Positions 8,669-16,654 of a DNA stretch of 32,225 nt are shown piece by piece (positions within the stretch are counted from its first letter, which is position 1; the number at the start of each line of letters is the position of its first letter). A model generated the notes under the pieces. That model did not search any database. It saw only the letters and a list, made by a program, of their open reading frames with translations, and was not told the DNA's origin. The position numbers and the translations under genes were made by a program. Source of the DNA: Larkinella soli. Lineage in GTDB: Bacteria; Bacteroidota; Bacteroidia; Cytophagales; Spirosomataceae. The DNA lies in NCBI RefSeq assembly GCF_003703975.1, contig NZ_QTJY01000035.1:1-32225 (forward strand). Reading direction: 5' to 3'.

Positions 8669-10507
8669 TTAGTTGATCTTGACCAAGGCGGCCTGGACTT
8701 CGACCATCCCCTGCCCGCTGACTTTCGTCTGGGCGCCTTCGAGGGTGGCCGATACCGTTCCTTTCGCCTTCAACTCGGTCGTCGCTTCCATCTCGATGGC
8801 CATGGTCGCTTTCACCTTGACGTCCTTTATCGATTCCAGCTCAAGGCCATCCCGCTTGGTGGTCATTTTAATTTCCCCGGCTTCCAGCTCGAACTTGTTG
8901 TCGGCTTTCATCCGGATGTCGGAAGCGGCAATCGAAAGCGTTCCGGTCTGCATTTCAATGGTGCCGTCTTTCGCTTTAAGCGACAGTTTTTTGTTGCCGA
9001 AATGCAGGTTAATGTAGGTTTCATTCTTATTCAGGTTCCTGAATGAAAGGCGAGGGTTGTCCTGTTCATCTACGAAAACGACGCTGGTCCCCTCCCGCGT
9101 GGTGATGACCTTAAGGCCATTGTTGTCCGTGGTGTACGAGGTTCCGTCATTGGATTTCGGGTATAAGCCGGTCAGAATAAAGGGCAGTTCAGCCAGGTTC
9201 CCCTCATAGCTGACCATGACCTGCGAGCCGATCTCAGGAATGAAAAAGGACCCTTTTCCCTGGGCGGTATGCAGGCAGGCGACCCGCAGCCAAAGTGACT
9301 CCTGATCGGCCGGCCTCGACTGCCCCCAGTAGAACCGTACCTTCACCCGGCCAAGCTTGTCGGGGTCATCGTTATCGATTACCTCCGCCACTTCGGTCTG
9401 GCCGAGCGGCTGTTTGACTTCCGGGTTCCGGGGCGGGTGCTGAACCGATTCCGGCACGGCATGAAAATGATTCCGGTAACTTCCGGCGACGTTTACCTCA
9501 TGCCGGATCGAGGTCACGCGGTATTTGCCGAAGCGTTCTTCATAGCGCTCTCCCCGGGCATTGATCCGGTTGCCCTTGACGGCCAGGATTGTGCCGACGC
9601 TGATGACCGGCACCTCACCCGAACCCTGAAAATCGACCATCGAGCTGACGCGGGCGGCTTTTTCCATTTTCGTAATTTCGTCGGCTTCCCGCTGATCCCG
9701 AACGGCTTCCGGTATGCGCAACTGAGCCGCCTGCGCGAACAGGTGATCCGACTCCTGCAGAGCAAACTCACTGAAGCTGGTCAGGCCGTCGACGCGCTGG
9801 CTGGAGGAGGTGGAAGCAAACGTCTGGTGACGGAAGTAATTATACCGGCTCATGGAAAACACCGACGGCTGCAGCACCATCGCCATATTGAAATTCTGCC
9901 GGCCGTCGACCAGAAAATCCACTTCACCGGCCTCGTTTCCGTGGCCGAGCATAAGCTCCCGGCCGTTATAATAGAACCATTCGCTGCACCGGTCCGCGAC
10001 GCGGCTCAGGAAGGCGTAGTTACTTTCATTGTACTGAACGAACACTTCCCGGCGCCCCCCGTTCTGCGGGTTCAACTGTTTCCGCAGCAGGTTCTGTGGG
10101 TAGCGCCCCAGCACCTGGCTGAAAATATCCTGCACGGAATGATCCAGAAAAGACCGTCGCTGCACGGCATCTTCCAGAACGATCGTGGGGCTAAACCCTT
10201 TCAGCACGAAGGCGCTGTTCAGATCGGACAGCGTTTGCAGGCGGATTTCCGTGATGATCCCCTGGAACGAAAAGTGAAAGGTCTCGCGGGTCAGCCGAGG
10301 GCTGAAGGAAAAGGTGATCTTCTTTCCGAGCACCTCCCGGTGGGCCTGGTTGAAAAAATGCTCGTTTCGGTCCTCCAACTGGTCAAACGGAACCTGCAAT
10401 TCGAACCGGTGGTGGTCGAACAGCTCCTGCTCAATCACCAAGCCCAGGTGGCGCTCGATGGAACGTCCGCCTTCGATCTCAATCTTAACGTTAACCTGCC
10501 GTGCCAT
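8669..10507 (-). CDS. vgrG: VgrG (TssI), T6SS spike protein
   Basis: A 612-residue VgrG. Residues up to about 360 form the gp27-like hub. An OB-fold gp5-like domain follows, marked by DNDDPDKLGRVKVRFYWG, a signature shared by VgrG and phage gp5. The C-terminal part (about 490-612) is made of short beta repeats rich in Lys, Glu and Thr (AKDGTIEM, KADNKFELEA, KVKATMAIE), the triangular needle. It stops directly after the needle with no extra effector domain, so toxins are probably loaded as separate cargo or through PAAR. The gene lies between hcp2 and hcp1. Confidence 0.95.
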   Translation of the reverse strand: MARQVNVKIEIEGGRSIERHLGLVIEQELFDHHRFELQVPFDQLEDRNEHFFNQAHREVLGKKITFSFSPRLTRETFHFSFQGIITEIRLQTLSDLNSAFVLKGFSPTIVLEDAVQRRSFLDHSVQDIFSQVLGRYPQNLLRKQLNPQNGGRREVFVQYNESNYAFLSRVADRCSEWFYYNGRELMLGHGNEAGEVDFLVDGRQNFNMAMVLQPSVFSMSRYNYFRHQTFASTSSSQRVDGLTSFSEFALQESDHLFAQAAQLRIPEAVRDQREADEITKMEKAARVSSMVDFQGSGEVPVISVGTILAVKGNRINARGERYEERFGKYRVTSIRHEVNVAGSYRNHFHAVPESVQHPPRNPEVKQPLGQTEVAEVIDNDDPDKLGRVKVRFYWGQSRPADQESLWLRVACLHTAQGKGSFFIPEIGSQVMVSYEGNLAELPFILTGLYPKSNDGTSYTTDNNGLKVITTREGTSVVFVDEQDNPRLSFRNLNKNETYINLHFGNKKLSLKAKDGTIEMQTGTLSIAASDIRMKADNKFELEAGEIKMTTKRDGLELESIKDVKVKATMAIEMEATTELKAKGTVSATLEGAQTKVSGQGMVEVQAALVKIN

Positions 10508-10523
10508 AACAACCGCATTATCG

Positions 10524-11018
10524 TCAGGTCGGGAAGCTGATCGTCCCGACCTTCACTTTCTCCGGAGTCACCACCAGCCGGTAGGTGAACCCCGTTTCGT
10601 ACAGGGTTTCCCGGCCGCGGACGGCCGGATCATACAATCGATGTTTCGGAATATGCAGGGGCACATAAGCCCTGGCGGGCGATCCGGGGCCCTGGGCGGT
10701 TTCCGCAAATCCGACGCAGTAGGCGTCTTCAAATTCGATGGACCGCAGAATGGTGTCGCGCTCGGTGTTCGGGGCGAATTCCACCCTGCCGTTCAATTGC
10801 CGGTCGGCCCGGAACGCCCAGTCGAAGAGGATGTCGGCCTCCTGGTCTTCCCGGGCGGCCACCACCATTTCGATCAGGTGAGCACGCGTGCCGGCGCAGG
10901 GATACCCCCGCTCGTCGACATCCTGAAAAAAGCCGAACGAGAAGGTGACCAGGTCGAATTCTTTCCCTTCGATGGTCAGCACAGCCACCACTCCTACGGT
11001 GTTCGTCTGTACAGTCAT
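10524..11018 (-). CDS. Hcp2 (TssD paralogue), longer variant
   Basis: A 164-residue divergent Hcp-type protein. It keeps the Hcp pattern of an early strand (AVLTIEGKEFDLVTFSFGFFQDVDERG), a central ILFDWAF helix region and the 'IEFEDAYCVGFAET' strand that matches the KDAYCVQYSES strand of Hcp1. Compared with Hcp1 and Hcp3 it has an insertion in the late loop (AYVPLHIPKHRLYDPAVRGR). It starts 4 bp after hcp3 and lies upstream of vgrG. It could be an adaptor ring between tube and VgrG or a cargo-specific Hcp; the choice is inference. Confidence 0.8.
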   Translation of the reverse strand: MTVQTNTVGVVAVLTIEGKEFDLVTFSFGFFQDVDERGYPCAGTRAHLIEMVVAAREDQEADILFDWAFRADRQLNGRVEFAPNTERDTILRSIEFEDAYCVGFAETAQGPGSPARAYVPLHIPKHRLYDPAVRGRETLYETGFTYRLVVTPEKVKVGTISFPT

Positions 11019-11022
11019 GGTT

Positions 11023-11427
11023 TCAGGCGTTGCTTAGCCGGGCTTCATTCACGGACAGGGTTTCGGCCGTGAGCGTCAGGCAGGTGATGTAATTCTGCAC
11101 CTGCGTCCGCCTGGAGGCTGGTGTGCTCCGGGCGGAGTCGGCAAACTTTTCCCGGTAATCGATACACCAGGCTTTTTCGGCCTGAATGGATTTGATTTCC
11201 CCGCGGGTGCCGTACTGACGAATCCGGCAGGAGTGCTGTTCGCCGGCCTCCACGGCCCACTTCACGAAAAGATCATCTTCGGCCACCCATTCCAGTTCCA
11301 GATAGAGGTGGGCATCCTGTACCGGGGAGGACGGACGCCCCACCTCATCCACCTCCTGGTGAACTTCCATCCGCATGAACAGAATGTTGAAGGAGGACCC
11401 TTCTATCTCCAGAACGGCGTATTCCAT
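11023..11427 (-). CDS. Hcp3 (TssD paralogue)
   Basis: A 134-residue Hcp-type protein. Recognisable elements are the N-terminal strand around EGSSFNILFMRMEVHQEVDEVGRPSSPVQ, a LFVKWAVEAG helix and the 'IQAEKAWCIDYREKFADS' strand aligned with Hcp1 and Hcp2. It follows tssC by 6 bp and precedes hcp2 by 4 bp, so hcp3 and hcp2 are a tightly linked pair. Several Hcp paralogues per locus are usual in Bacteroidota T6SS, and some act in effector loading rather than as bulk tube. The specific role here is not known. Confidence 0.82.
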   Translation of the reverse strand: MEYAVLEIEGSSFNILFMRMEVHQEVDEVGRPSSPVQDAHLYLELEWVAEDDLFVKWAVEAGEQHSCRIRQYGTRGEIKSIQAEKAWCIDYREKFADSARSTPASRRTQVQNYITCLTLTAETLSVNEARLSNA

Positions 11428-11433
11428 GGCGGC

Positions 11434-12798
11434 TTACGATTCCTGCGCGTATTCAGCGGCCCACTCGGCGGAATCCGGGTCGAGGCCCTTCTGCCCGTCG
11501 AGTTTGATCATGAAGTTCTTGGCCGGGAAGTAGGGCACCATATAGATGTCCAGGTAAATCCGGTCTTTCTGCTTCGGGTCCTGCTCGAACCGCATCATTT
11601 TAAATTTTTCGATCAGTTTGCCCGGCCCCGTAACACTATTCAGGAACTGGGTGATCTGGCGTTGAAGATCGGTTCGAGTGTTGAAGTCAAAGTTTTCAAA
11701 CGCCCTCCGGTTAAGGAAGTCGATCAGGACCTTGGTGATGTAGTCGAACACCCGGACCACCGAATAGGTCTGGAGCCCGACGTTATCCCCGTTGAAGAGG
11801 GTCTTGGCCGAGAACGGCATGACCTTCCCGTACTCGTTCACCATAGGAATGAGTCCCATCTTTTCCATGTCGGCGATTTCGGTCTTCCGGAGCGGGAAGC
11901 GCACGCCGTCGACCTCATTGAGGCTCCCGTGTTTCTTCCCGGCCGACACCTGCGACATCAGCGTGCTGTATACCTTGCCGGCGAGAGCCGACGAGGGCGG
12001 CACGTACAGGTCCTCCTCTTCGCCCAGCTCGTCGTATTTTCCGCGGCCGACCAGCCAGTTGCAGGTCATCATGACGTTGGAAAGGTGGGCGGCTCCACCC
12101 GTCAGGTTGGCGGATTCGAACAGATCGATCACGTCTTCCGGCGCATCCAGATGTTCGAAGTCCGTCAGCAGCATCACCTTGTTCTTGTGGGCGATTTTTG
12201 CCCATTTGTCGACCACCTTGCCGGACCCTAAATACCCCGGAACATTAAGGATGGAATAGCTGTACCGCAGGTCGAGCCGGTCGTACTGGGCCTCGATTTC
12301 TTCGCTAACGGCATCTATAAACGTCGTCACGTCGAGATCTTTCAACTGGTCGGAGTCAGCGTTCAGGAAGGTGACGTTTTTGACCTTATCCTGCTCCGTG
12401 TTTTTGAAGAACATGGCCACCGACCGGTACGATTGCTCCAGGGGACGGAGGTTTTCGACGGCCTTGCTCAGATTCTGCCGGAGCAGGCTCTGGGCGGATT
12501 CAGCCCGTTCCTGGCCCTTGTCGACCATCTCGGCCACGGTCTCCGTACCGGCCAGCAGGTCGGCCCAGAGTTGCAGGCGCTTTTTGAGCTGCTGCCGTTC
12601 CCGGCTCTTTTCGGCTTCCGACAAAAAGATTTTGCGCCGGGCTTTTTTCTCCGGGTTCAGGTTTGAACTGCCTTCGATGGTGGTTTCCAGCAGGTCGAAA
12701 CCGCCGTATTTAGTCAACTGCGGCAGGCCTTTTTCCAGGGAGAGGGCTTCCCGTTCCCGCAGGGGCTGCTGTTGGTTCTGTAATTCTTGCTCAGTCAT
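11434..12798 (-). CDS. tssC: TssC, large sheath subunit
   Basis: About 454 residues from the ATG at 12798. The longer frame, to 12876, would overlap tssB and adds a non-conserved Arg-rich tail, so I rejected it. The protein is a typical TssC/VipB: a helical N-terminus, the conserved 'L.Y.ILNVPGYLG' core, the GGAAHLSNVMMTCNWLVGRG region and the RFPLRKTEIADMEKMGLIPM segment, with a well-conserved C-terminus (YLDIYMVPYFPAKNF). TssB-TssC heterodimers form the contractile sheath, which ClpV recycles. It follows tssB with a 34-bp gap. Confidence 0.95.
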   Translation of the reverse strand: MTEQELQNQQQPLREREALSLEKGLPQLTKYGGFDLLETTIEGSSNLNPEKKARRKIFLSEAEKSRERQQLKKRLQLWADLLAGTETVAEMVDKGQERAESAQSLLRQNLSKAVENLRPLEQSYRSVAMFFKNTEQDKVKNVTFLNADSDQLKDLDVTTFIDAVSEEIEAQYDRLDLRYSYSILNVPGYLGSGKVVDKWAKIAHKNKVMLLTDFEHLDAPEDVIDLFESANLTGGAAHLSNVMMTCNWLVGRGKYDELGEEEDLYVPPSSALAGKVYSTLMSQVSAGKKHGSLNEVDGVRFPLRKTEIADMEKMGLIPMVNEYGKVMPFSAKTLFNGDNVGLQTYSVVRVFDYITKVLIDFLNRRAFENFDFNTRTDLQRQITQFLNSVTGPGKLIEKFKMMRFEQDPKQKDRIYLDIYMVPYFPAKNFMIKLDGQKGLDPDSAEWAAEYAQES

Positions 12799-12832
12799 AA
12801 CGATTGGAAGGCCTGGTCGGCCGGGAAAAAGG

Positions 12833-13282
12833 TTAACCGGCGGCTTCAAGTTCGTCGATGAGCGTCTGCAAAACACCCACCAGGGCTTCTCTGGCTTCCG
12901 GTTTTTCCAGAGCGGCCCTTAGAATTCGGTTGACTTTCAACTGCCTGACGATCTGCTGATATTCAGTTGCTTCCGCGTCCAGATCCTGCAGGAATGAACT
13001 CTGGTTAATAAGTCCTTTCTTTCCGAAATCCCCCAGGCTTCGGAACTGGAACGTCTCGTTGATAAAATTTCCTTCCGCCGTTTGAAACTCCAGTTCCGCG
13101 CTGGGCTGGTAGTAAGCAAAAACCTCCTCGGTCGACTTGAGGTCGTACACCATCTGAGGCCGCATTGGCGGATCGTTGGTGAGCTTGCTGACGAACAGGG
13201 TCCGGTTCTGGGGAATATCGGCGATCCCTTCGCTGGCATTGTCGGTTTTTCTTTCGTTACCTCCGATTCCGTAGTTGAACAT
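12833..13282 (-). CDS. tssB: TssB, small sheath subunit
   Basis: A 149-residue TssB/VipA protein. Typical parts are IPQNRTLFVSKLTNDPPMRPQ near the N-terminus, the 'F..S.EEVFAYYQPSAELEF' middle and the FRSLGDFGKKGL segment, a sheath-assembly hallmark. A helical C-terminus ending RQLKVNRILRAALEKPEAREAL follows, close to the region ClpV recognises in other systems. It lies 41 bp after the PAAR gene, so transcription probably starts before PAAR. Confidence 0.94.
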   Translation of the reverse strand: MFNYGIGGNERKTDNASEGIADIPQNRTLFVSKLTNDPPMRPQMVYDLKSTEEVFAYYQPSAELEFQTAEGNFINETFQFRSLGDFGKKGLINQSSFLQDLDAEATEYQQIVRQLKVNRILRAALEKPEAREALVGVLQTLIDELEAAG

Positions 13283-13323
13283 GATCAGATTATCGGTTAA
13301 AGATGAAGAATTCTACAGGGGGT

Positions 13324-13626
13324 TCAGCCGCCGATCAAAACCGTCGGACAGCCTACGGTAATGGCTCCTCCGTGGGCGGTCTGATCGCCCATCCGGGCGG
13401 CCGGCTGCCCCATGATGAGCACGGTTGTGGAGCCGAGAACGATCGAGTCCGGCGGACCGACACAGGTACAGAGGTTGCCCATCGTGGCGGCCGGCATTCC
13501 TCCGATCAGGACCGTGGGAACGCCGGGCGGCAGGATCGGCCCGCCCACATGAGGAATGGGCGGTGTCCCCGGCGTTACCATGGGACAGACGTGCATATCT
13601 CCAACTCGGGCAGCGGGCTTGCTCAT
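13324..13626 (-). CDS. PAAR-repeat spike-tip protein
   Basis: A 100-residue PAAR protein from the ATG at 13626, which gives the classic MSKPAARVGD start; the frame is open to 13683 but the extra residues are not PAAR-like. Three PAAR motifs are visible at about residues 4-7 (PAAR), 45-48 (PAAT) and 75-78 (PAAR). Cys14 and the histidines near 26 and 85 are candidate zinc ligands. It forms the metal-bound cone that sharpens the VgrG spike. No toxin domain is fused. A palindrome at 13682-13701 lies 55 bp upstream, so PAAR probably heads the tssBC-hcp-vgrG operon. Confidence 0.95.
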   Translation of the reverse strand: MSKPAARVGDMHVCPMVTPGTPPIPHVGGPILPPGVPTVLIGGMPAATMGNLCTCVGPPDSIVLGSTTVLIMGQPAARMGDQTAHGGAITVGCPTVLIGG

Positions 13627-13681
13627 GGTGCGAATCAGGCTGGTTACCGATGTAAAGAGAACGGTTTTTGGAAGGAGAGAC

Positions 13682-13701
13682 AATACGGCATTTGTCGTAT
13701 T
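13682..13701 (-). promoter_or_regulatory. Operator palindrome, copy A, upstream of PAAR-tssBC
   Basis: A 20-bp inverted repeat, read on the minus strand AATACGACA-AA-TGCCGTATT, with 9-bp arms and one mismatch. It lies 55 bp before the PAAR start codon. The same palindrome occurs at 19849, 22119 and 28631. It probably binds the NarL/LuxR-type response regulator of this locus, an inference from co-occurrence and spacing. Confidence 0.8.
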
Positions 13702-13742
13702 TTCGAGAATGGAGCGCCAGGGTCCATCTGTTGGGGCCGTTT

Positions 13743-14216
13743 CTATAACGTAATGACGATATAACCGAGGAGGGCGTAAAACTCCGGACTTGGCCGCATG
13801 AAGCCGCCCTGCTGAACGGCTGCCGGCAGAGGAAGGGAGCGGAACTCCGCCCAGTAATTCACGATATCGACCATCTGGTCGAACGGGGCAGGCGGACCTG
13901 CCCCCTGTGCGATGTTACCCAGGCTGACGAAGAGCCGTACCTTGGCGGCCGGATTGTATACATGGGTCCCGTCCTGCAGGTGGCGATCCCCGACAATGCG
14001 GGTCCGAACACTGACGGTCCTCCCCCTTTCTTCCAGCAGGTTCAACTGATAGGGGATTATGTAACCGTCCAGCAGACTGTCGGCGACCCTTCCCAAATCG
14101 GTCGGATCCCAGGTAAAAATAAGTTGAAACAGACCACTGCTCCCCGTTTCCGCCCAGGGTGAAGTACAACGAACCGGAATCTGGTTGGCAATATCACTGA
14201 GGTGATTCAGCGTCAC
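13743..14216 (-). CDS. orf157, unknown cargo-region protein (possible frameshifted start)
   Basis: A 157-residue open frame beginning with GTG at 14216. It has no signal peptide, membrane helix or recognised domain; the C-terminus is mostly hydrophobic and ends YALLGYIVITL. It sits between the Tae4-like amidase and PAAR. The start is doubtful. A short frame beginning with ATG at 14281 (MNQGIIMGRATTYGG) reads like a real N-terminus, stops at 14219 and is one base out of phase; one extra G in the G5 run at 14238-14242 would join the two into a protein of about 179 residues. It could be an adaptor, an effector or an immunity-like protein; I see no evidence to choose. Confidence 0.6.
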   Translation of the reverse strand: MTLNHLSDIANQIPVRCTSPWAETGSSGLFQLIFTWDPTDLGRVADSLLDGYIIPYQLNLLEERGRTVSVRTRIVGDRHLQDGTHVYNPAAKVRLFVSLGNIAQGAGPPAPFDQMVDIVNYWAEFRSLPLPAAVQQGGFMRPSPEFYALLGYIVITL

Positions 14217-14332
14217 CCTTAATTCCGGAATCCGGCGCCCCCGTACGTGGTAGCCCGGCCCATGATAATACCCTGATTCATAAAGAACGATGCTTAGAAG
14301 TTAGACCTTCGAATCATCACTCGATTCGCCCG

Positions 14333-14908
14333 TCAGGCCAGTTGCCAGAACCAGATTTTATCGGCTTTACGGAAAAGGCTCCGCCGGGAGGAAAGGTCTT
14401 CCACGCCCGCACCGATGCCCAGCACCTGGTTGTAATACTTGGCACCAGTCCAGAGATCGATATGGTCGCCCTTCGTGCCGTCGGATCGGGTGAAGCAGTC
14501 GTTGAAATAAATGACGCCCTGCCTGCCTTCAAGGCTTGACGTGGCCTCAGTTGCGGCCGACCGCCCTCCGCCGTCGAACATTTCGGGGCGGCCCCAGACG
14601 ATCCGGAGGTGGTCGGCCAGTTCCTTGGCACCGTATACATGTGCCAGCGGCAACCCGCTGCGGCCGCCGGCCACCACCCGGCTCTGCCGGCGGAACGACT
14701 GGAAGGAAAAGCCGCATAGAGAGAGCGCCAGGCTCATCCGAACTGCGCATTCATTGCGATAGAGGCCCCCCTCCCGCAAATCCTGATCACCCGTGTAGGT
14801 CTGATAGATCCGTAACAAATCACCATAAGACGGCCGGAAGCCGTCGGGCTGCAATACCGGCGAGCCCGAGCCGAGCATCGCTTCCAGTTCTCTCGACATA
14901 TGTGCCAT
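14333..14908 (-). CDS. Tae4-like peptidoglycan amidase effector
   Basis: A 191-residue protein resembling type VI amidase effector 4 (Tae4), which cleaves bonds in the peptidoglycan peptide stem of target cells. The key motifs are YRNECAVRMSLAL near residues 50-62, with candidate nucleophile Cys54, and GDHIDLW near 148-153, with His149 and Asp151. This is the spacing and wording of the Tae4 C-H pair. The stretch 'GVIYFNDCF' before the His motif is also Tae4-like. It has no signal peptide, as expected for T6SS-delivered cargo. The usual Tai4 immunity gene (exported, next door) is not seen nearby. Confidence in the family is good; the precise bond cut is inferred. Confidence 0.88.
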   Translation of the reverse strand: MAHMSRELEAMLGSGSPVLQPDGFRPSYGDLLRIYQTYTGDQDLREGGLYRNECAVRMSLALSLCGFSFQSFRRQSRVVAGGRSGLPLAHVYGAKELADHLRIVWGRPEMFDGGGRSAATEATSSLEGRQGVIYFNDCFTRSDGTKGDHIDLWTGAKYYNQVLGIGAGVEDLSSRRSLFRKADKIWFWQLA

Positions 14909-14949
14909 GACGGAAAGTGAGTTTTGAATAGGACATGGATCGAATAAAT

Positions 14950-15477
14950 TCAGTTGACATGCAGACGAATGTCTTTTAGTTGGCCCGGAATCAGCAGGCC
15001 CTGCTCCACCGCCGAAGGTTTCTGGCTGTCGGAATGGTCATACTTCCAGTAGGTAAAGTAGAGGGCGCCGGGAGTTGCTACGGCCCGGTTTTCCAGTTGC
15101 CGGAACGCCCCGATGTTGACTGACCCGAGCTGATCAACAAGGTTGATGTCCGTGCCGCCCCCAAGCCGGTGCGGAATGGTATGGCCGCGGTGGTAGAGCG
15201 GTCCTGAGCTGAGCGGATGGCCGGCCATTCGGCTCCGGTCGCGGTCGGCGCCGTGCCGACCACTGCTGATGCCCCAGGCTGCGATCAGCCGCCCCTGTGC
15301 GACATCGAAAAGATACGAGAATGAGTCGAGGGTCACCCCGACGATGTCCGGCTCTTTGACGGACGCGCAGTAATCTTCCAGCCAGGTTTCCGCCAGGTAG
15401 GACAGAACCTGGTCTGAGATGGAGTCTGCAGGACCGATCGGGCGCAGCAGACTGTCGAGTTTTAAATAGGCAGGCAT
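14950..15477 (-). CDS. DNA/RNA non-specific endonuclease-like effector
   Basis: About 175 residues from ATG 15477; a longer start at 15534 would overlap the next gene by 13 bp. The central segment contains a His-metal (beta-beta-alpha-Me) nuclease motif: R-G-H at 97-99 (general base His99), the GG-x-x-x-x-x-NLV-x-Q segment (Asn112), and N-x-x-x-F-x-x-x-E (Asn121, Glu129). This matches the DNA/RNA non-specific endonuclease family (Endonuclea_NS_2-like). It lies directly between the papain-like protease and Tae4 genes, and no immunity gene is recognised. Placed here it is a good candidate for a nucleic-acid-degrading T6SS toxin; activity is inferred from the motifs. Confidence 0.75.
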   Translation of the reverse strand: MPAYLKLDSLLRPIGPADSISDQVLSYLAETWLEDYCASVKEPDIVGVTLDSFSYLFDVAQGRLIAAWGISSGRHGADRDRSRMAGHPLSSGPLYHRGHTIPHRLGGGTDINLVDQLGSVNIGAFRQLENRAVATPGALYFTYWKYDHSDSQKPSAVEQGLLIPGQLKDIRLHVN

Positions 15478-15521
15478 ATGATGGTAGTGGTTAATGGCTG
15501 TCCGATTTGCCGGCTGCGCGC

Positions 15522-16058
15522 TCACCGTCGCCACCAGGCCGTGAAGATCCCGGTGGTCCCGTCGATGGTGACCGGTTGAAAATAATTCAGCCCGACCAGA
15601 TGATAGCCGCCATCGAACTGGTCGGTGCCGTACCGATCCTGGTGGGAACCGTAGGCGGGGTCGAACGACCGCACCCGGTGGTTGCCCGGGTTATATTCGA
15701 AAATGATGTTGATATGGGGCCCTACGCCGGGTTTCTGATAACCGACCACCACCGGACTGCGCTGGAGCTTTCCGCTGATGAAGGCGGCATCCAGGCCAGT
15801 CCTTGATTCATCCTCCATCTGAAACCAGTCGCTGCGGACGACCCGGCGCAGCGCGGCCGGGGGAATGGTGCCGTAGCCGCTGCTGGTGTCGTCCGCATTC
15901 CATTCGCCGGAGAAATGGCTCATGATGCTCATCTGATTCCGGATAGTGAAGTGGCCGTGCCGGTTGTAATTCATATAGCGCAGCCACCATTCGAGGCAGG
16001 CGGCCCAGCAGGCCGCCTGGTCAAACTGACCAAACCGTCGGGGAAGGGTATGTGCCAT
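15522..16058 (-). CDS. Papain-like cysteine protease, candidate T6SS effector
   Basis: A 178-residue protein. The N-terminal FGQFDQAACWAACLEWW stretch has Gln11 and Cys17-Trp18-Ala19, with the six-residue Gln-to-Cys spacing of papain. A GPHINIIFEYN segment places His115, and SFDPAYG places Asp133, completing a plausible Cys-His-Asp triad. This is closest in style to the small bacterial papain-like (C39/AvrRpt2-like) peptidases. There is no prodomain and no signal peptide. The gene is 8 bp from orf187 and overlaps the long form of the nuclease gene. It may be a toxin that cuts target proteins, or an enzyme that matures other cargo. The catalytic triad is read from the sequence; the role is inference. 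Confidence 0.72.
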   Translation of the reverse strand: MAHTLPRRFGQFDQAACWAACLEWWLRYMNYNRHGHFTIRNQMSIMSHFSGEWNADDTSSGYGTIPPAALRRVVRSDWFQMEDESRTGLDAAFISGKLQRSPVVVGYQKPGVGPHINIIFEYNPGNHRVRSFDPAYGSHQDRYGTDQFDGGYHLVGLNYFQPVTIDGTTGIFTAWWRR

Positions 16059-16066
16059 AAAAAAGA

Positions 16067-16630
16067 TTAGAAAGGAAGTTCCAGATTGATCATAAAGGAC
16101 TTACGATATTCGACCTGAACAGATAGAGCGCGGAAGGGAATTGTCACCTGCGGCAGCGATTCAATCTGACCGGTTTCATACAGGAGGATTCCCGTACCGC
16201 CGGCAACACTGGCCAGAATGATCTCAACGGTCTGAAATCCGGATCGGCTCACTCCCATCCTCCGGGCCATGTAACCTTCCAGTGAGAACAGCCACTGCTG
16301 CACCTGCGGATGCGCCATAACTGCCGAAAGCGTCGTGCCGACGGCATTAGACGGCTCACTCTCCTGCAGGGTGGGCGAGGGCGGGGTGTAGGGCTGATCG
16401 GGGCGGGCGGGCGGGGTGTAGTCAAACAGCCGTCGGTACTGATCGGCTTCGTACGCCTGCTGAAAAAGCCGGGCCATCACGACCGGGTCATGAAGTTGGC
16501 CGATCAGGTCCGGATAGGCCGCGGGCAAACCGCCCGGCCCGTTCAGAGTAAGCCGTGAACTGAGCAGCCTGGGGCCGACGCTCCGGTACCGGAGCGTCGG
16601 CATTGTCAGTTGAAAGTCGTTGTCTGGCAT
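16067..16630 (-). CDS. orf187, unknown cargo-region protein
   Basis: A 187-residue protein of unknown family. The N-terminal third is polar, a Pro-rich linker (YTPPARPDQPYTPPSPT) lies near residues 71-87, and the C-terminal part holds a hydrophobic helix-like stretch (VEIILASVAGGTGILLYETG) before a beta-rich end. It has no signal peptide and no catalytic motif I recognise. It sits between the caspase-like and papain-like genes, so a cargo adaptor, chaperone or immunity role is possible. Confidence 0.6.
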   Translation of the reverse strand: MPDNDFQLTMPTLRYRSVGPRLLSSRLTLNGPGGLPAAYPDLIGQLHDPVVMARLFQQAYEADQYRRLFDYTPPARPDQPYTPPSPTLQESEPSNAVGTTLSAVMAHPQVQQWLFSLEGYMARRMGVSRSGFQTVEIILASVAGGTGILLYETGQIESLPQVTIPFRALSVQVEYRKSFMINLELPF

Positions 16631-16654
16631 GACTAGCTTCGATGGATGGCTTTA

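Noticed and set aside
14238-14242. Programmed -1 frameshift in orf157
   Set aside because: No complete slippery heptamer (X XXY YYZ) or downstream structure is evident; an indel is simpler.
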